A stretch of DNA of 64,000 nt, from NCBI RefSeq assembly GCF_037392515.1, contig NC_090283.1:38146249-38210248 (forward strand). The letters are read 5' to 3'. Position 1 is the first letter of the stretch; every line of letters begins with the position of its first letter. Positions 58,510 to 64,000 of this stretch are shown here, one piece after another. The position numbers were made by a program, and so were the translations under genes. The notes beneath the pieces were generated by a model. That model made no database searches. It saw only the letters and a program-made list of their open reading frames with translations, and was not told the origin of the DNA. The DNA is from Haliotis asinina (Eukaryota > Mollusca > Gastropoda > Lepetellida > Haliotidae).

Positions 58510-60412
58510 TGATCATGCGTTAACTGCAGAATAGTGGTAGAAGTCATGCTACACACTGCAGAATGGTATACATGTATTATATATTCATGTGTCAACTGCA
58601 AAATAGCGGTAGAAGTAGCACCACACATGGCAGAATGGTGTACATCCATCAGAGTTTTATGTAATAACTGTGGCATAGTGGTAGAAGTAGCGACACATAG
58701 AGCAGGATGGTAGAAATGCATTCACGTTTTATGTAATAACTTCAGAAGAGTGGAAGAAGTAGCACCACACATGGCAGGATGGTAGAAATGCATTCACGTT
58801 TTATGTAATAATTGCAGAAGAGTGGAGGAAGTAGAGTCACACATGGCAGAATGTCTTATATTTACATGTGTCAACTGCAAAATAGTAGTAGAAGTAGCAC
58901 CACACATGGCAGAAATGTAAATATGTATTTTATTCTCATGTGTCAACTGCAGAATAGTGGTAGAAATATTGCCACACATGACATAATAGTAGAAGTAGAG
59001 CCACATATGGCAGAATGGTAGACAAGCTCTAGAGTTTTAAGTAATAACTGTGGTATAGTGGTAGATGTAGCACCAGACATGGCAGAATGGTATACACCCA
59101 TCAGTTTTATGTAATAACTGTGGTATAGTGGCACACCTCACGCTACACATGGCAGAATGGTATACATGCATTATATTTCCATGTGTCAACTGCAGAATAG
59201 TGGTAGGGGTAGCACCACACATTGCAGAATGGTAGAGATGCATTAGAGTATTTTGTAATAACTGTGGTAAAGTGGTCGAAGTAGAGTCACACATGGAAGA
59301 ATGGTATACATGTATTATATTTTCATGTGTCAACTACAGAACAGTGGTAGAAGTCTCTCCACGCATTGCAGAATGGTAGACATGCATTAGAGTTTTGTGT
59401 AATAATTGCTGCATAGTGGTAGAAGTAGGGACACACATGGCAGAATGGTAGACATGCATTAGAGTTTTATGTAATAACTGCAGAATAGTGGAAGAAGTAG
59501 AGCCACACATGGCAGAATCTCTTATTTTTTCATGTGTGAAGTGCAAAATAGTGGTAGAAGTAGAGCCACCCATGGCAGAATGGTAGATATAAATTAGAGT
59601 TTTACGTAATAATTGTGGTATAACGGTAGACGTCACGCTGCACATGGCAAAATGGTATATATGTATTATATTTTCATGTGTCAACTGCAGAATAGGGGTA
59701 GAAGTAGCACCACACATGGTAGAAGGGTAGATATGCAATAGAGTCTTATGTAATAACTGTGGCAAAGTGGTAGAAGTAGGGTCACACATGCGAGAATGGT
59801 AGACATGCATTAGAGTTTTATGTAATTACTGTGGTATAGTGGTAGACGTGACGCTACACATGGCAGAATTGTAGACATGCATTAGAGTATTATGTAGTAA
59901 CTACGGTATAGTGGTAGAAGTAGCACCAGACATGGCAGAATTGGTAGACATGCATTAAAGTCTTAAGTAATAACTGTGCCAAAGTGGTAGAAGTAGGGCC
60001 ACACATGGCAGAATGGTATACATCCATCAGAGTTTTATGTAATAACTGTGGTATAGTGGTAGAAGTAGGGCCACACATGGAAGAATGGTATACATGTATA
60101 TTTCCATGTGCCAACTGCAGAATAGTGGTAGAAGTAGCACCAGATATGGCAGAATGGTCTACATCCATAAGAGCTTTATGTAAGAACTGTGGTATAGTGG
60201 TACAAGTATCACAATACATGGCAGAATGGTATACATATATTATACTTTGATGTGTCAACTGCAGAATAGTGGTAGAAGTAGCACCACACATAGCAGAATA
60301 GTAGACATGCATTAGAGTCTTATGTAATAACTGTGGTAAAGTGGTAGAAGTAGGGTCACACAATCCAGAATGGTAGACATGCATTAGAGTTTTATGTAAT
60401 AACTATGATATA
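58510..60412 (-). repeat. 72-bp satellite array, left arm
   Basis: Anchor GCAGAATGG-type sites fall at 58561, 58633, 58705 and 58777 and so on, 72 bp apart. The unit is 24 codons, so the minus strand has long open frames of a 24-residue repeat (VYHSAMCGATSTTILQL). No start context or splice signals support translation. Confidence 0.9.
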
Positions 60413-61261
60413 GTGACAGATAAAATGAAAACATTCTTTCACTTCCACAGCCCAGTCAGCCTTCCCCCGGTAGTCAAACCAACCTTACTGGAGATGGGAC
60501 TTGCCCCAGGGGAAGGCACAGAACCCGGCCAAGAATATCTTGGTCAAAACATCTCAAATCCACACTACTTGAGTGTGCGGTGGCGACTGGATGGCCCGAT
60601 ACCCACGTATTAATGGCAAGTCGCTTAAGCTACATTGGGACAATGCCATGCCATGTATGCTTACCTGACGGAGCAAAATCTCCGAGATCAACTCCGGCGG
60701 TTTTCATCATCTTATGATGCCAGTTCAACCCACAACTGGTGCCCATGAGGAACCTTTGCATGAGCAAACTGCTCAAGTGGCAGCAGATCCAAAACATCTG
60801 ATGGACGTCCGCGTGAACCTCTTTCCTCTTCCAGAAACAAACTCTTCCGGCGTAGAGCCAATTGGCACCGAAATTTTGGACCCTCACTCTTCCTCTTCCT
60901 AAATTGATGACCTTCAGAAAACCCTGTGTATATTTTTTTCACTCTGTTTATGATGAAATATCTGTTACACCTTTGGAAAGACGGAGGCCAATCAAACAAA
61001 CCAGTCAGTCTTTTTCCCAAAACTGAAACTGATTTATTAAATGACATTATTTCCATGAAGCATTCTGCGGACTGTTCATTAAATGAAGTAAACTGCTGTG
61101 TTTATGCTGACGCTCGGACCTTGGAGGAACCTCACGAGGTTTCCAAAGAAAGGTCTTCTAATACTAAGAACAATAAACCAAGGAAAAACCGGTTTCAAGT
61201 AAAATTAACAGAAACTAGAAAATATTTTTCCTGGATAGAGTTGCGCTTGACATTACTTTCC
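60413..61261. other. Core of the foldback-like structure
   Basis: The plus strand has open segments with NLFPLPETNSSGVEPIGTE and, further on, SADCSLNEVNCCVYADARTL and NKPRKNRFQVKL. This pattern weakly recalls the region before the RT in some invertebrate LINEs. No complete gene is present; it may be captured DNA. Confidence 0.35.
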
Positions 61262-62100
61262 TACAGTTATTACATAGAAATAAAATACACGGATACCATT
61301 CTTTCATGTGTAGCGTGACTTCAACCACTACATAGAAATACAATACATGGATACAGTTCTACCATATTTGGCGTGACTACTTTCAGTATACCACAGTTAT
61401 TCCACGAAACACTAAGGTATGTATATCGTTCTGCTAAGTGTGATGTGACTTCTACTACTATTCTGCAGTGAAAACGTGAAAATAAAATACATGTACACGA
61501 TTCTTCCATGTGTATCGACACATCTGCCACTTTTCTACAGTTATTACATAGAAATACAATACATGGATACCATTCTACCATGTGTAGCTTAATGTCTACC
61601 ACTATACCACAGTTATTATATAAAACCGTTTTCTATGTATACCATTCTGCCATGTTTAGCATGACTTCTTTTTGTATACCACAGTTATTCCATGAAACAC
61701 TAAGATATGTGTACCGTTCTGCTAAGTGTGACTTTACTTCTACTATATAAACGATTCTTCCATGTGTATCGAGATAACTGCCACTTTTCTACTGTTATTA
61801 CATAGAAATACAATACATGGATACCATTCTACCATGTGTAGCTTGATTTCTACCGGTATACCACAGTTATAACATAAAACCCTAATCTACGTATACAATT
61901 CATCCATGTTGGGCTTGACTTCTACCGCTATACCACAGTTATTGCATGAAACTCTATGACATGTATACCTTTTGCCATACCATAGTTATTACATAAAACC
62001 CTAATCTATGTATATCATTCTGCCATGTGGAGCTTGATTTCTAAAGCTATACCACACTTATTACATGAAACTCTAAGGCATGTATGCCATTCTGCCATGA
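61262..62100 (+). repeat. 72-bp satellite array, right arm (inverted)
   Basis: Units are more diverged than on the left but keep CCATTCTACCATGTGTAGCT, CTACCACTATACCACAG and TTATTACATA in the same spacing. Orientation is opposite to the left arm. Confidence 0.8.
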
Positions 62101-62102
62101 GA

Positions 62103-62143
62103 CAGACAAACACAGAGAGACGGAGGGAGAGAGATAGAGAGAG

Positions 62144-62188
<45 letters not shown>

Positions 62189-62201
62189 TGAGGGGGGGGG
62201 A
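62103..62201. repeat. (GA)n plus poly-G microsatellite
   Basis: A long GA run followed by two G tracts, immediately beside the right arm of the foldback-like structure. Confidence 0.9.
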
Positions 62202-62592
62202 CTCTTGTACGTCCACCTCGTGAAGGAAAATTGTGTCACACTTCCTGTGGCGAGAACCTCATTCATAAAGATGCTGCTGACAGAGACAAGATGATAGTCC
62301 TGGCAAACAAGACACATTATCATCCAGCTTGACGATGGAACGTTCCGGTCCTGCCCGACATCTTCAACTAGATTTACATCATCCAAACCCATGTCAACAC
62401 TACAACGTTTCCCCTAGTATATGCTCTGTGCGTTGACAAGGAAAGATAATACATACAACAGACTTTTCCACACAGTGAGAGATGGGCTGCTGCCAAACCA
62501 GTCGCTATTTATAGTTTTCATGGACTATAAACTCAACAAACAGTGTTAAATCCGTATTCCCAAACGCTGAGATAAAGTCCTGTTATTTTCAG

Positions 62593-62772
62593 GGCGGTCA
62601 GGGTTTATTGAGGAAGGTCAAGGCAGTTGGCGTACGGGAGACTTACTACAACAACTTCGTTGCACACAGATTTGCCAAGAGAGCTGTAGCTCTGCCGCAT
62701 GTTCCGATCGATTTAGTTGAGGACGTTTTGTTTGAATCCCCGAACAACGCGCCACCACATCATTGTGACTGA
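62593..62772 (+). CDS. Orphan exon-like open frame ending in a stop
   Basis: After a good acceptor (TTATTTTCAG at 62583-62592) one frame stays open for 59 codons (LLRKVKAVGVRETYYNNF, then ALPHVPIDLVEDVLFE) and ends at TGA 62770-62772. A consensus donor, AAG|GTATGT, follows directly. Codon use and composition look coding. The ALPHVP..LVEDVLFE pattern faintly recalls the C-terminus of MULE-type transposases (ALAFVP..DV..AFE), but this is weak. It could be the last coding exon of a gene whose other exons were not recognised, or a pseudo-exon. Confidence 0.35.
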   Translation, partial: GGQGLLRKVKAVGVRETYYNNFVAHRFAKRAVALPHVPIDLVEDVLFESPNNAPPHHCD

Positions 62773-62776
62773 AGGT

Positions 62777-63029
62777 ATGTTGATTGTGTAACTGAGCAGT
62801 GGGCGGAGGTGTCAGTTGTCAAGAATGGCGTGGTACCATTACGAGACGGTGGGTCCATGCACCACATACCACATTGAAGGGTGACATTGAATAGGATTGT
62901 TGGTCATCCCCACCCTAACTTTTGCAGAGAGAGCATGCCTATGTAGAGGCAAGATGATATTTTAGTTGAATACAACTGTTGGTATCCTTTGGGTCATCAA
63001 TCATTTAATACAACTAGTATTAAAGTAGT
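62777..63029. other. Unassigned sequence
   Basis: No gene or clear repeat was recognised. Confidence 0.3.
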
Positions 63030-63350
63030 TTTGATTTTGCCACATGCAAACTTTAAAAGCTACTGGCCCTGAATCAAATCTGTAGGCCCAGAATGTGGAC
63101 GTCAAACCAGTTAAAACAAGTTAAACTACGGAAATCTGTATTTAAGTAAAGACTGGTTTTGCCATTCCTCTGCGCGAAGCTCTGAAATACCAGGAAGAAG
63201 AACTGTTAGTTATCGTAACGTGATGAATCATGGATGGGTCTCGAACGTGAATAAAAAGATATGGGAAAGATTCTTTTGAAAAAAATGACAGATAGTTTAC
63301 TTAGGGACACGATAGGTTCGCCGGCGATCATCTCGAACGCTGTGTGCAAA
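63030..63350 (+). repeat. Unclassified dispersed repeat (family D), copy 2
   Basis: It shares AAGACTGGTTTTGCCATTCC, GCTCTGAAATACCAGGA, TGATGAATCATGG, TATGGGAAAGATT and ATGACAGATAGTTTACT with the minus strand of 34310-34770, in the same order. Confidence 0.5.
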
Positions 63351-63548
63351 TCTTTAAATCTGTGCATGGTGACACCATTACATGACCACTGGCAGCAATT
63401 GACGGCAATGCAACAATCTGGCATTCCAACCAAATCAGATGACCTTTTGCACGTAACGCTTATCGGTTGTCCCTTTAGGTGGTCTGATGTTTCCATAAAT
63501 GTAACACACATGATGCCACCATTGGGCGAGTGTCTTTGTTCGAAGGGG

Positions 63549-63692
63549 CCTAGGCTAATGGTTAATGCGTTCGCATTCATGCCTAAGACCCGAGTTCGAT
63601 TGCCCCCATGAATAAATGCGTGAAGGCCATTTCTGATGTCTGTGAGATATTGTAGAACTAATGCTAAACGCGGAGTAACACCATACTCACTC
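63549..63692 (+). repeat. tRNA-derived SINE (group B)
   Basis: The head GGCTAATGGTTAATGCG (box A-like) and GACCCGAGTTCGATTGCCCC (box B-like) is followed by GAGATATTGTAGAACTAATG and a short ACTCACTCG tail. Confidence 0.65.
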
Positions 63693-64000
63693 GCTTTGTT
63701 TGAAATGTGTCTCTAATCGCCATGTATACAATGGCTAGTGTGAAACTGTAAATCGAATGTCAGTCGTATTCCTCAGGAGGTTGAGACTGACAATCAATTG
63801 ACATATTAAAACATAAGACTATCAGCATGGTCCTGCGGAATGATAAAGCAATGTAAATGGCATTACATCTTTGAGTGGCATGTTTAAACGTGTGTGAACC
63901 AAATAAGGACAAACTTTATGGAGTAACAACTTCTATATTCGGGTGAAACGACGATTCAGTATGGATCCTTGTATTTTGTAAACCTGCTTGACAACTATAC
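63693..64000. other. Unassigned end of window
   Basis: No gene or repeat was recognised. Confidence 0.3.

Larger units (their letters stand above)
58510..62100. mobile_element. Foldback-like structure: inverted arrays of a 72-bp repeat around a ~0.85-kb core
   Basis: The left arm (58510-60412) has about 26 units of 72 bp. Two unit types recur, one with GAGTTTTATGTAATAACTGT and one with TTTCATGTGTCAACTGCAG; both contain AGTGGTAGAAGT and CACATGGCAGAATGG. The right arm (about 61262-62100) has about 11-12 units reading as the reverse complement (CCATTCTGCCATGTG, ACAGTTATTACATAAAACCC). The core (60413-61261) is unlike the arms. Long inverted ends made of tandem repeats are the hallmark of foldback elements such as FB and Galileo. 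No transposase and no target duplication were found, so the class is inferred. Confidence 0.65.

Noticed and set aside
59334-60384. 158- and 164-codon open frames with 24-residue repeats
   Set aside because: They follow from the 72-bp satellite period; no start context, splice sites or domain.

Overview
The window looks like nuclear DNA of a gastropod mollusc, most likely an abalone (Haliotis). All genes are split by introns. A short interspersed repeat that I remember as typical of abalone sequences, with a (GAGT/ACTC)n end and an AATATTCCAGC core, occurs six times. The genes are astacin/ShKT proteases and SLC16-type transporters. No prokaryotic, organellar or CRISPR-like content was seen. 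The species call rests on memory and repeat pattern, not on a search.

The left half (1-32 kb, + strand) holds two tandem paralogues built from phase-1 ShKT cassette exons. Gene 1 (562-4164) enters the window already in its ShKT part and ends in a GPI-anchor-like tail. Gene 2 (6757-28487) is complete: signal peptide, propeptide, astacin zinc protease, EGF-like module, seven ShKT domains and a GPI-like tail. The spliced length is a whole number of codons (756 aa). The first six ShKT exons match those of gene 1 in order. Two more ShKT exons (30897-31467) lie past the GPI exon and end in a stop. They could give a secreted 797-aa form by skipping the anchor exon. An unattached signal-peptide exon sits in intron 3 (13497-13554).

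The middle (32-49 kb, - strand) holds two tandem SLC16/monocarboxylate-transporter-like genes (A, 37501-32654; B, 48602-43740). Both have six coding exons, all phase 1, with identical lengths at exons 2, 4 and 5 (144, 390, 126 nt). Remains of a third copy (C) lie in the same order between 49.4 and 58.5 kb. It is scattered by LINE, SINE and Polinton insertions, yet keeps one open, correctly spliced exon 2.

The right end (58.5-64 kb) is dominated by a foldback-like structure: about 26 copies of a 72-bp unit, an ~0.85-kb core, then about 11-12 copies of the same unit inverted. It is followed by an orphan exon-like ORF and further repeats.

Mobile DNA is abundant: an I/Nimbus-like LINE family (two long copies plus 3' ends), another LINE nested in a TIR element, a CR1-like LINE 3' part, a Tc1-like relic, MITEs and two SINE groups. 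The LINE 3' end and both SINE groups share a similar terminal segment and (ACTC)n tail, which suggests a LINE/SINE partnership.
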